From: JBBDXA01 sp040902585
GTDB taxonomy: Bacteria > Planctomycetota > Phycisphaerae > Phycisphaerales > Phycisphaeraceae
Assembly: GCA_040902585.1 (NCBI GenBank)
Contig: JBBDXA010000024.1
Location: 1-8,745 of the forward strand
Direction of reading: 5' to 3'
Length of the DNA: 8,745 bases
Under the pieces are notes generated by a model. The model made no database searches. It was given only the letters and a program-made list of their open reading frames with translations, and was not told where the DNA came from. Below, in pieces: positions 1 through 5,881 of the stretch (position 1 is the stretch's first letter; each line of letters opens with the position of its first letter). Made by a program: the position numbers and the translations under genes.

Positions 1-22
1 TATTCCGCCGTACGCCTGGGCC

Positions 23-44
23 GGGGCTTCGCGGACTCAGCCCC
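23..44. repeat. Small hairpin with GAGTCCGCGA core, copy 1
   Basis: A perfect 6-bp stem (GGGGCT at 23-28, AGCCCC at 39-44) encloses a 10-base loop that reads GAGTCCGCGA on the minus strand. The same 10-mer, again flanked by complementary arms, lies at 4704-4713. It sits 26 bases beyond the stop codon of the minus-strand beta-propeller gene and could end that transcript, but no T-run follows on the minus strand, so a dispersed palindromic repeat is the better reading. The remaining bases of 1-70 show nothing else I can assign. Confidence 0.45.
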
Positions 45-70
45 AGCCACCCGGCAACCCACCCGACAAC

Positions 71-1363
71 TCACTTCTTCACGTCATAACACAGCAGTTC
101 ATCCTGATTGCGCAGATACAACCTGCCGCCGGCGACCACCGGATGCGGCCAGCTTGGGCCTTTGACGCCGGGGAGTTTGAACGAACCTTTTTCGCGGTAG
201 GCATTGGGGTTTGCTTCGACGAGGGTGACGGTGCCGTCTTCGTAGCGGAAGTAGAGGTGGCCGTCGGCGAAGGTGACGGCTGCGGATTTCTGGCCCTGGA
301 TTTCGTTGTCTTCGTTGAGCCATTTGACCTTGCCGGTTTTCCATTCGAGGCAGAAGGGCATGCCTTTGTTGTGGCCGTGGCCGCCGAAGATGAAGTTGCC
401 GATCATGATCACGCCGCCGTGATGGTTCTGGAGTTCGCGTGAGGATTTGTAATAGACCTCGGTGGCTTCGAAGCTGTTGCCCTTCTTGGTGATTTTCAGC
501 AAGGCGCTGCCGCCGTCGCCGTAGCCGCTGGTGCAGAAGACGAAATCATCTTTCACAATCGGGGTGGGGATGTTGGCGGTGCCGTTGGCGACCTTGTTGT
601 AGTTCCAGAGGAATTTGCCATCGCTGGCCTGCACGCCGATGACGCCGCGGCCGACGAGCTGGATGTACTGCTTCACGCCGCCGATGGTGCCGATGACGAT
701 GGAAGAGTAGCCCGCGCCGTCGTTGCCCTTCTTGCCGAGGTCAGGCACTTCGGATTTCCAGACAAGCTCGCCGGTGGTCTTGTTGAGGGCGACGATCTGG
801 GCCTCTTTCGCGCCGGGGGTGACGATGACGCGGTCGCCGTCGATCAGGGGCGATTCGGAGTAGCCCCAGCCTGAGTGCATCTTGCCGCCGAAGTCCTTCT
901 TGAAGTTCTTGCGCCATTTGGCTTCGCCGGTTTTGGCGTCAGCGCAGAGGAAATCGCCGTCCTTGGTCAAGCCGAAGACGAGGCCGGCTTCGGGATCGAC
1001 GGTGGGTGTGCAGTTGGGTTCGTTGCCGTTGCCGACGAAGTTGGTCCAGAGGACTTCGCCGTTCTCGCGGTTGATGCAGACGATGCCGACGCCGCCCTTG
1101 GCGTCGCGGTGAGCGCCCATGGTGTAGATGCGATCGCCGACGATGGCGATGGAGGAGTAGCCTGGGCCCAGGCGTTTGGCGGTCCACAGGAGTTTGGGGC
1201 CGGCCTTGGGCCAGGCCTGGAGGAGGCCTTTTTCGGTGGAGATGTCATCGAGGTTGGGGCCGCGCCATCGAGGCCAGTCGCCGGGGGAGCCGACGGCGGC
1301 GAGTGCTGAGAGGCCGAGGATGAAGACGAGGAGAAGAGCGGCTGAGAGTTTGAATCGAGTCAC
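71..1363 (-). CDS. Secreted PQQ-binding-like beta-propeller repeat protein
   Basis: A 430-residue exported protein of the PQQ-like beta-propeller type, very common in planctomycetes and distantly related to the BamB/quinoprotein propellers. After a signal peptide (basic TRFK, then a hydrophobic stretch to about residue 20 ending ALA-A) comes the opening D-W-P-R-W-R-G-P. Blade-like repeats of the form [L/V]-x-A/N-x-x-[T/N]-G-E-x-x-W follow, for example INRENGEVLW, CADAKTGEAKW, ALNKTTGELVW, VQASDGKFLW and EWKTGKVKW. I see no separate catalytic domain, and such proteins need not bind PQQ. It probably acts in the periplasm or at the cell surface; the substrate is unknown. I chose the GTG at 1361-1363 because AGGAGG lies 6 bases upstream and the signal peptide then begins at once; the in-frame ATG at 1411 adds 16 residues and falls inside a likely -10 box. 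Transcribed divergently from the prepilin-like gene. Confidence 0.88.
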   Translation of the reverse strand: MTRFKLSAALLLVFILGLSALAAVGSPGDWPRWRGPNLDDISTEKGLLQAWPKAGPKLLWTAKRLGPGYSSIAIVGDRIYTMGAHRDAKGGVGIVCINRENGEVLWTNFVGNGNEPNCTPTVDPEAGLVFGLTKDGDFLCADAKTGEAKWRKNFKKDFGGKMHSGWGYSESPLIDGDRVIVTPGAKEAQIVALNKTTGELVWKSEVPDLGKKGNDGAGYSSIVIGTIGGVKQYIQLVGRGVIGVQASDGKFLWNYNKVANGTANIPTPIVKDDFVFCTSGYGDGGSALLKITKKGNSFEATEVYYKSSRELQNHHGGVIMIGNFIFGGHGHNKGMPFCLEWKTGKVKWLNEDNEIQGQKSAAVTFADGHLYFRYEDGTVTLVEANPNAYREKGSFKLPGVKGPSWPHPVVAGGRLYLRNQDELLCYDVKK

Positions 1364-1369
1364 CAGAAA

Positions 1370-1375
1370 CCTCCT
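1370..1375 (-). promoter_or_regulatory. Shine-Dalgarno AGGAGG deciding a GTG start
   Basis: On the minus strand AGGAGG is followed by six bases (TTTCTG) and then GTG. It is the strongest ribosome binding site in the window and fixes the start of the beta-propeller gene at 1363 rather than at the upstream ATG (1411). Confidence 0.8.
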
Positions 1376-1409
1376 TGCGAGTGAACGGATCGAAGCTGAA
1401 GGAACGACC

Positions 1410-1415
1410 ATTCTA
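1410..1415 (-). promoter_or_regulatory. Possible -10 box TAGAAT for the beta-propeller gene
   Basis: TAGAAT on the minus strand matches five of six bases of the sigma-70 -10 consensus and lies 46 bases before the GTG start, a reasonable leader length. I find no convincing -35 hexamer at 16-18 bases. It overlaps the alternative ATG at 1411, which argues against that start. Confidence 0.3.
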
Positions 1416-1483
1416 CGCGGCGGGCGGCGGATTCATACAGGCGATCCAGAAGAATCATCCTGTGAAATCAGACTTCGAGGAAC

Positions 1484-1636
1484 TGGAGCACCGGCCCGGC
1501 AGGGCGGTGCATTCGACGAACTGGACCACGCAAGCGCACCGCCGCGGCGGGATGGTGCCTGCTTGTGTTGACGCAGCGTTCAAGCACCACCCTGCCGGGA
1601 TGGCCCTCAAGCACCACCCTGCCGGATGGTGCTCCA
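1484..1636. repeat. Composite palindromic repeat, long copy (multi-hairpin)
   Basis: A 153-bp element bounded by a perfect 8-bp inverted repeat, TGGAGCAC (1484-1491) and GTGCTCCA (1629-1636). Inside are: a left hairpin GCACCG-G-CCC / GGGCGGTGC (about 1488-1510) with a single bulged base; a central hairpin whose outer arms are CAAGC (1531-1535) and GCTTG (1561-1565); and a direct repeat of 18 identical bases, CAAGCACCACCCTGCCGG, at 1581-1598 and 1608-1625 (27-base period), the second of which pairs with ATGGTGC to form the right-hand hairpin. The left and right ends match the shorter element at 8192-8261, so this is a dispersed family, here expanded internally. It fills much of the 407-base gap 1364-1770. 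Confidence 0.75.
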
Positions 1637-1682
1637 AACTTTTTATGCCGGGGATTGATGGAGTAGGCCCACAAAATAAAGG

Positions 1683-1710
1683 TTGCGATACAGGATTCTC
1701 AGGTTAGTAT
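1683..1710 (+). promoter_or_regulatory. Possible sigma-70-like promoter upstream of the prepilin-like gene
   Basis: TTGCGA (1683-1688) and TAGTAT (1705-1710) are separated by 16 bases; each matches four of six consensus positions. The stretch 1637-1710 is more AT-rich than its surroundings. The box lies about 60 bases before the ATG at 1771. Weak prediction; the rest of 1637-1770 holds nothing else I can name. Confidence 0.25.
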
Positions 1711-1770
1711 TGATGCGTTCCGTTTGTCCTTTCCGCAGCATCCCTTCATCCTGCGCGTCGAGGTTTTGAC

Positions 1771-2595
1771 ATGTTGAAGCGGCCACCAACTGAACAACCA
1801 GTCCGAGCGTTGTGTTGTCAACAGGGATCGTCGGCCGCGCCGCGCCTTAGGGCGGTCGGTTTCACGGTGCCTGAGCTGCTGGCGGTGATTGCGATTGTGC
1901 TCATTCTCATTTCGCTGCTCCTGCCGAATCTCAACTCGAGTCGAGAGGTCGCCCGCCGCGCCATCTGCCTGAGCCAGCTTCACCAGCACATGCTGGGCGG
2001 CAAGGCGTATTCGAACGACCACAGCAAGCTGCTGCCGGCGATGCGCGAGAGCCAGAAGATCAACGGCGTCACCAAGCAGTACACCTACGCGGACCGGCTG
2101 GTGCTCTTCAACTACATTTCCGCCTACGACGTTTTCTATTGCCCATCGCAGGACATCAACGAATACTTCAACCACAGCGATCCATCGCAGACACCCTTCT
2201 TTCACGGCGGAGTTCGCCTGGACTACGGCGTCAATCACTACGGTCGGCCCAACAGCCAGACGCAGAACTTCTTCGACACCATCGGCCAGCACTACGACAA
2301 GCCGGCCAGCCCCTACGCCAGCGGCACGCTGCGGAGCGACTTCGTCGCCAATCAGGATGCGGTCTGCTATTCCGACGGCGACGCCGACAGCAGCCCGTGG
2401 GACATCGGCGGCGTGTCGCGCGGCAAGAAGGAATGGCCGCTGCGCCACAGCTTTGATTACCATGCCTACAAGCGGCACCTGGGCGGCTACAACGCGGTGG
2501 GCCTGGACACCTCCGCCGTCTGGCGCAAGGGCGATGTGCCCAGTTATGAAGCCTGGTATCTGAAACGGGGTCGGCAGAATCCCTACCGTCCGTGA
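1771..2595 (+). CDS. Prepilin-type N-terminal cleavage/methylation protein (pseudopilin-like)
   Basis: A 274-residue protein with a type IV prepilin leader. A basic stretch of 30 residues ends at Gly30, followed by Phe31, Glu35 (the +5 glutamate) and a hydrophobic helix to about residue 52 ending LLLPNL. The prepilin peptidase would cut between Gly30 and Phe31. The helix continues amphipathically (SSREVARRAICLSQLHQHM) as in pilin N-terminal spines. The rest is a globular domain rich in Tyr, Asp and Asn. Planctomycete pseudopilins of the DUF1559 kind end in an H-X9-D-G motif; here His236 is followed by nine residues and then Asp246-Thr247, so the glycine is replaced. It probably sits in the inner membrane or a type II secretion/pilus-like fibre. 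Start supported by GAGG at 1760-1763, seven bases upstream. The stop codon overlaps the next gene. Confidence 0.82.
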   Translation: MLKRPPTEQPVRALCCQQGSSAAPRLRAVGFTVPELLAVIAIVLILISLLLPNLNSSREVARRAICLSQLHQHMLGGKAYSNDHSKLLPAMRESQKINGVTKQYTYADRLVLFNYISAYDVFYCPSQDINEYFNHSDPSQTPFFHGGVRLDYGVNHYGRPNSQTQNFFDTIGQHYDKPASPYASGTLRSDFVANQDAVCYSDGDADSSPWDIGGVSRGKKEWPLRHSFDYHAYKRHLGGYNAVGLDTSAVWRKGDVPSYEAWYLKRGRQNPYRP

Positions 2596-3401
2596 CCTTC
2601 ACGATGCTACTGACCATCATCCTTATCATCGCCCTGATCGGCATCATCGCCGGTTTCGTCATGTCCAAAAAAGGAGACGGGCGCGGCTCCGTCATCATGA
2701 CCGTGGCTGCGCTCCTGGGCATGACCGTCGGCCTGGCGCATTTCTTCCTGCGCGGGGCAACTGTCGATGAACACCCTGTCAAAGTTCAAGAGGCGTGGTT
2801 CGCTTCCATCGCGGCTGAGCGGCTGGGTATGAGCGTTGCCGAGCAGATGCCCGGTGCGAAGGTGCTCATCATCATGCCTTTTGAATTTCGCACGCCCGAG
2901 CCGCGGCGCAAGGCGATGCTGGCAGGCATCGGGCGGGCGCTGAAGGACAAAATGGTGATCGCTGAAGTGGTGAACCCGCCGCTGCCGCCCGCCGTGCGCG
3001 CGGCCTACGAAAGCGAGTTGAATCCGGACTTGGAGCAGCAGGAAGTGCCGGATATCGCCGAGTGGTTCACAGCCGCGTACTTCGACATGCTGCTGGCGAA
3101 GTACCCGGGCGACTACACGGTGGTGATCAGCCTCGCCGGCCTGCCGGAAGATGCGCAGGCGATGCGGTGTTTGAAGGATCCTAAAGGCGTCAAGTTTGCA
3201 ACCGTCTTTGGCTCGCTCTACAAGCTGCACCCGATCATGACCGCCGGCCGATTCATCGCGGACGTGCAGCATCGGCGTGTACCCAATCCCCAGGCCGAGC
3301 CGCCGGATGAAGACATTGTCACCTCCTTCGAACGCCGCTTCCTGCTCATCACGCCCAAGAACATGGCGGAGTTGAAGCAGAAGTATCCTGATCTGTTTTG
3401 A
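2592..3401 (+). CDS. Hypothetical protein, N-terminal two-helix membrane anchor plus soluble domain
   Basis: Not recognised. Residues 6-24 and 34-53 are strongly hydrophobic helices joined by a short loop, SKKGDGRGS, whose lysines and arginine suggest a cytoplasmic turn; the roughly 215-residue C-terminal domain would then face the periplasm. That domain alternates beta-strand-like segments (KVLIIMPFEF, YTVVISLAGL, RFLLITP) with amphipathic helices, which suggests an alpha/beta fold, but I see no catalytic motif. The GTG at 2592 overlaps the TGA of the prepilin-like gene in the four bases GTGA, which implies translational coupling. An ATG at 2604 is an alternative start, and neither has a visible Shine-Dalgarno. 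The overlap makes a shared function with the pseudopilin likely. Confidence 0.75.
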   Translation: MTFTMLLTIILIIALIGIIAGFVMSKKGDGRGSVIMTVAALLGMTVGLAHFFLRGATVDEHPVKVQEAWFASIAAERLGMSVAEQMPGAKVLIIMPFEFRTPEPRRKAMLAGIGRALKDKMVIAEVVNPPLPPAVRAAYESELNPDLEQQEVPDIAEWFTAAYFDMLLAKYPGDYTVVISLAGLPEDAQAMRCLKDPKGVKFATVFGSLYKLHPIMTAGRFIADVQHRRVPNPQAEPPDEDIVTSFERRFLLITPKNMAELKQKYPDLF

Positions 3402-3433
3402 TCGCCGGGGTCTGGATTTCGGGGATCGGGTGC

Positions 3434-3467
3434 CACGGGTCGGCGAGGCTTTGCGAGCAGACCCGTG
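3434..3467. repeat. Hairpin CACGGGTC / GACCCGTG
   Basis: A perfect 8-bp stem (3434-3441 with 3460-3467) and an 18-base loop, 32 bases after the stop codon of the two-helix membrane protein gene. It could stabilise or end that transcript, but there is no T-run after it. Part of the 336-base gap 3402-3737. Confidence 0.45.
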
Positions 3468-3503
3468 CGGAGGGCCTGAGAACGCGCGTCTCACTGAATT
3501 CGA

Positions 3504-3614
3504 TTTCAACGCAGAGGCGCAGAGGCAGAAGAGGGCGCGGAGAGTGGCGCAAGTTTGAAAACATAAAGTGTCCTTCTCAGCGCTCTCTTCTTCCTCCGCG
3601 CCTCTGCGTCAAAA
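3504..3614. repeat. Inverted repeat with ACGCAGAGGCGC arms
   Basis: The arms 3504-3537 and 3581-3614 are reverse complements at 29 of 34 positions, with the perfect core ACGCAGAGGCGC, around a 43-base AT-richer spacer (AAGTTTGAAAACATAAAG inside). From memory, near-tandem ACGCAGAGGCGCAGAGG arms facing each other recur between genes of unrelated environmental bacteria. I read this as a mobile-like palindromic intergenic element rather than a terminator for the upstream gene. The strand is arbitrary. Confidence 0.6.
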
Positions 3615-3678
3615 CCGCGCTGTCCCCAAGCCCCCGCTTCGCCCATCCCCTTTCCCCTGCGCCCCATCCGCAATCCGT

Positions 3679-3684
3679 TAGAAT
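3679..3684 (+). promoter_or_regulatory. Possible -10 box TAGAAT for the sugar-catabolic gene run
   Basis: TAGAAT matches five of six bases of the -10 consensus and lies 53 bases before the ATG at 3738. It is the same hexamer found before the beta-propeller gene. No -35 match is visible at the normal distance; the sequence upstream is C-rich. If real, it would drive 3738 onward. No operator-like dyad is obvious between it and the start. Confidence 0.28.
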
Positions 3685-3737
3685 CCTCCGCTCGATTCAC
3701 ACTCGCACCGAACGACCGCTCCCCGGAGATCGCAGTG

Positions 3738-4682
3738 ATGGAAACGCGCCCGCTCGGCAAGACCGGCCTCCGCTTCACCAAGCTCAGCTTCGGCGCTTCC
3801 TCCCTCGGCGCGGAGTTCCGCAAGATCGATGTCGCGGAGGCGACCAAAGCCGTGCATGTCGCCCTCGATCTGGGCATGAACTTCATCGACACTTCGCCGT
3901 TCTATGGCCGGGGCATGAGCGAAGTGCTGCTGGGCATCACGCTGAAGGATGTCCCGCGCGATCATTACTACCTGGGCACCAAGCTCGGCCGCTACGACGC
4001 GAACCACTTCGACTTCTCCGCCAAGCGCGTCTTTGAAAGCGTGGATGTCAGCCTGCATCGCCTGGGCACCGATCACCTGGACATCATGCTCTGCCACGAT
4101 CTGGAGTTCGTCGAGATGCGCCAGATCGTCGAAGAAACTTTGCCCGCCCTGCGCAAGGTGCAGAAAGAAGGCAAGGTGCGCTTCGTGGGCATCAGCGGTT
4201 ACCCGATGAAGATGTTCAAGTATGTACTCGACCGCGCGAAGGTGGATGTCATCCTTTCGTACAACCATTACACGCTGCAGAACACGATGCTTGCGGATAT
4301 GGTGCCTTACTTGAAGAAGAAGGAAGTGGGCATCATGAACGCCGCCCCGTTCTCGGCACGACTGCTGACGAACACCACGCTGCCCGTCTGGCACAAGGCG
4401 ACGCCGAAGGTGCGCACTATTGCGAAGAAGGCGGCGGACTACTGCGCGAGCAAGGGCGTGAACATCGCCCAACTCGCGGTGCAGTATTCGGTGGCGAACG
4501 AAGACATGACCACGTGCGTCGTCGGCTCGGCGAATCCGGAGAACGTGAAGAAGTGGGTGAAGTGGGCCCAGCAGCCGATGGATGAGGTCCTCTTGAAGAA
4601 CGTGCTGAGGATTCTGAAGCCGATCCACAACTGGTTCTATATCGAAGGCAAGGCGAAGAATAACGATAAGCCGAAGAAGTGA
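3738..4682 (+). CDS. Aldo/keto reductase, L-galactose dehydrogenase-like
   Basis: A 314-residue NAD(P)-dependent aldo/keto reductase. The catalytic tetrad is visible as Asp51 (in FIDTSPFYG), Tyr56, Lys82 (in LGTKLGRY) and His120 (in LCHDLEF). The body resembles plant L-galactose dehydrogenase from memory: FGAS-x-LG near the start, DTSP-[FY]-YG, TK-x-GRY followed by FDFSA-x-RV, D-x-SL-x-RL, CHD-x-EF, QIV-x-ET-x-PAL, and VLDR-x-x-VDVILSY-x-HY. That family oxidises C1 of L-galactose to the lactone in the cytoplasm; bacterial relatives also take L-fucose, so the sugar is uncertain. The C-terminus carries a lysine-rich tail (GKAKNNDKPKK). GGAG at 3725-3728 lies nine bases before this ATG; an in-frame GTG directly before it (3735) is an alternative. 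It is the first of five co-oriented sugar genes. Confidence 0.88.
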   Translation: METRPLGKTGLRFTKLSFGASSLGAEFRKIDVAEATKAVHVALDLGMNFIDTSPFYGRGMSEVLLGITLKDVPRDHYYLGTKLGRYDANHFDFSAKRVFESVDVSLHRLGTDHLDIMLCHDLEFVEMRQIVEETLPALRKVQKEGKVRFVGISGYPMKMFKYVLDRAKVDVILSYNHYTLQNTMLADMVPYLKKKEVGIMNAAPFSARLLTNTTLPVWHKATPKVRTIAKKAADYCASKGVNIAQLAVQYSVANEDMTTCVVGSANPENVKKWVKWAQQPMDEVLLKNVLRILKPIHNWFYIEGKAKNNDKPKK

Positions 4683-4698
4683 ATCCCGTTTAGCGGCG

Positions 4699-4717
4699 CG
4701 GCCGAGTCCGCGAGGCC
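4699..4717. repeat. Small hairpin with GAGTCCGCGA core, copy 2
   Basis: GGCC (4700-4703) and GGCC (4714-4717) flank the core GAGTCCGCGA (4704-4713), identical to the core at 29-38 on the minus strand. Against that copy the innermost stem pair changes from T-A to C-G while staying paired, which suggests selection or copying as a hairpin. It lies 17 bases after the AKR stop codon. No T-run follows. Confidence 0.4.
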
Positions 4718-4732
4718 CGCCTTTCCCCTCCC

Positions 4733-4767
4733 AACCCTGAACCCTGAACCCACAACCCAGAACCTGC
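4733..4767 (+). repeat. Five tandem heptamers of the form AACCCNN
   Basis: Five consecutive 7-base units: AACCCTG, AACCCTG, AACCCAC, AACCCAG, AACCTGC. They end six bases before the ATG of the zinc dehydrogenase, so they take up the place of the ribosome binding site, and no purine-rich motif is present. Simple tandem repeat, possibly variable in copy number. Confidence 0.6.
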
Positions 4768-4773
4768 CCTCCC

Positions 4774-5820
4774 ATGCGCGCCATCCAACTCCAAGCCCCC
4801 AAACAGTTCGCCCGCATCGACATCGATGAGCCGGCCGCCCCCGGCCCCGGTGAAGCCCTTGTCCGCACCCATCGCATGGGCATCTGCGGCACCGACCTCT
4901 CCGGCTACCTCGGCAAGATGCCCTTCTTCACCTACCCGCGCATCCCCGGCCACGAACTGGGCGTCGAAGTCCTCGCACTCGGCCCGCCTTCGCACGGGCC
5001 GCACAGCCATCCCGTCAGCGAAGGCGTCACCATCGGCATGAAGTGCTCCATCGAACCCTACATGAACTGCAACAACTGCCACGCCTGCAAAAAGGGCGCG
5101 AGCAACTGCTGCGCCAATCTCAAAGTCATCGGCGTCATGAGCGACGGCGGCCTGCGCGACCGCTTCATCGTCCCCGCCCACAAACTCCACCCCTCTAACA
5201 AACTGTCATACGACCAGCTCGCCCTCGTCGAAACCCTCGGCATCGGCTGCCATGCCATCAACCGCTCGGGCCTTCGTCAAGGCGAACCGTGCCTCGTCAT
5301 CGGCGCGGGGCCGATTGGGTTGTCGGCGATCGTCTTCGCCAAACTCGCCGGCGCGAAGGTCATTGTGCTCGACCTTGTCGATTCACGTTTGGAGTTCTGC
5401 AAGAAGGCGATGAAGGTCGATCACACGATCAAACCTGGTGACAACCTGTTGCAGGAGCTGCGCGATCTGACCGATGGCGCGCTGCCTGATGTGGTGATCG
5501 ATGCGACGGGTTCGAATAAGTCGATGTCCGCCGCGTTCGGTTACGTCGCCCCGACAGGCCGGCTGGTGTACGTCGGCATCACCACCGATGAAGTCACCTT
5601 CAAACACCCCGCGTTTCACCGCCCCGAAGGCACGCTGCTGTGCAGCCGCAACGCCCTGCCGCATGACTTCACGCGCATCATCGAACTGATCGAAACCGGC
5701 GCGATCGACACCAAGCCTTGGATCACGCATCGCACGTCGTTCGACAACGTCATCGGCGAATTCGAATCCTTCACCAAACCCGAAACCGGCGTGATCAAAG
5801 CCATCGTCGATGTCTCATAA
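4774..5820 (+). CDS. Zinc-dependent alcohol dehydrogenase, L-galactonate 5-dehydrogenase (LgoD/YjjN)-like
   Basis: A 348-residue medium-chain dehydrogenase. Catalytic zinc ligands are Cys38 (GICGTD), His60-Glu61 (GHE) and probably Glu153. The structural zinc lobe is Cys99, Cys102, Cys105 and Cys113. The Rossmann motif is G-A-G-P-I-G (177-182), with Asp200 at the end of the second strand favouring NAD over NADP. Features shared, from memory, with E. coli LgoD (L-galactonate to D-tagaturonate) are PFF-[ST]-YPR before GHE, C-x-AC-K-x-G-x-x-NCC, VIGV-x-x-DGG, VIDATG, and FH-x-x-E-x-T-x-x-SRNA-x-P-x-DF. Sorbitol- or threonine-dehydrogenase-type activity is the alternative. There is a 91-base gap from the AKR and no Shine-Dalgarno; the start is preceded by CCC. 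The stop codon TAA is the edge of a 26-base repeat. In context it would oxidise the aldonate made from the AKR product. Confidence 0.87.
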   Translation: MRAIQLQAPKQFARIDIDEPAAPGPGEALVRTHRMGICGTDLSGYLGKMPFFTYPRIPGHELGVEVLALGPPSHGPHSHPVSEGVTIGMKCSIEPYMNCNNCHACKKGASNCCANLKVIGVMSDGGLRDRFIVPAHKLHPSNKLSYDQLALVETLGIGCHAINRSGLRQGEPCLVIGAGPIGLSAIVFAKLAGAKVIVLDLVDSRLEFCKKAMKVDHTIKPGDNLLQELRDLTDGALPDVVIDATGSNKSMSAAFGYVAPTGRLVYVGITTDEVTFKHPAFHRPEGTLLCSRNALPHDFTRIIELIETGAIDTKPWITHRTSFDNVIGEFESFTKPETGVIKAIVDVS

Positions 5821-5841
5821 AGCCGCGACCGGTGGTCGCGG
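5816..5841. repeat. 26-base palindromic repeat overlapping a stop codon, copy 1
   Basis: CATAAAG followed by the hairpin CCGCGACC (5823-5830), loop GGT, GGTCGCGG (5834-5841). The same 26 bases occur at 8716-8741. In both places the TAA inside the repeat is the stop codon of the gene before it. No T-run follows; here a C-rich tract does. It could act as a transcript-end stabiliser or a dispersed REP-like element. Confidence 0.7.
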
Positions 5842-5851
5842 TCCCCGATCG

Positions 5852-5881
5852 CCCCCCCCCCAACCCCCCCCCCCCCCCCCC
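5852..5881 (+). repeat. Homopolymeric C tracts (C10-AA-C18)
   Basis: Ten C residues (5852-5861), AA, then eighteen C residues (5864-5881), followed to 5910 by more short C runs. The minus strand has many G runs able to form a G-quadruplex, and the plus strand could form an i-motif. The tract lies in the leader of the TIM-barrel gene, 58 bases before its ATG. Long homopolymers are prone to slippage, in vivo and in sequencing, so the exact length is uncertain. A small hairpin CGCCG-CTCG-CGGCG follows at 5910-5923. Confidence 0.85.

Noticed and set aside
875..1309. Plus-strand open frames inside the beta-propeller gene
   Set aside because: Antisense shadows with compositionally biased Ala/Val/Asp/Gly sequence; the minus-strand reading has clear propeller repeats and a signal peptide.
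1581..1628. Possible CRISPR-like array (18-base repeats, 27-base period)
   Set aside because: Only two adjacent copies with a 9-base interval and no unique spacers; better explained as duplicated hairpin units of the palindromic repeat.
1375..1707. Small plus-strand frames in the 1364-1770 gap
   Set aside because: They run through the palindromic repeat, have no ribosome binding site, and their translations repeat KHHPAG-like units produced by the DNA repeat.
3402..3737. Possible RNA gene or riboswitch in the gap before the sugar genes
   Set aside because: The dyads there are explained by two repeat elements; I see no tRNA cloverleaf or known riboswitch core.
3398..4036. Plus-strand frame overlapping the AKR start
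   Set aside because: It crosses the ACGCAGAGG inverted repeat and enters the AKR gene in another frame; the translation is Arg/Pro-rich with no domain.
3678..4892. Long minus-strand open frame opposite the AKR and the start of the dehydrogenase gene
   Set aside because: It lies antisense to a protein with an intact catalytic tetrad, is rich in His, Arg and Val as expected from reversed GC-rich codons, and has no recognisable domain.
4774..5820. Shift from C-ending codons in the first half to more G/T in the second half of the dehydrogenase gene, seen less clearly in neighbouring genes
   Set aside because: Judged by eye only; without a windowed codon or GC-skew computation I cannot separate it from chance, and both halves keep intact family motifs.
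5816..5841. Intrinsic terminator after the dehydrogenase gene
   Set aside because: The stem is strong but is followed by TCCCC and C runs rather than a T-run, and an identical copy lies elsewhere; a repeat element is the safer call.
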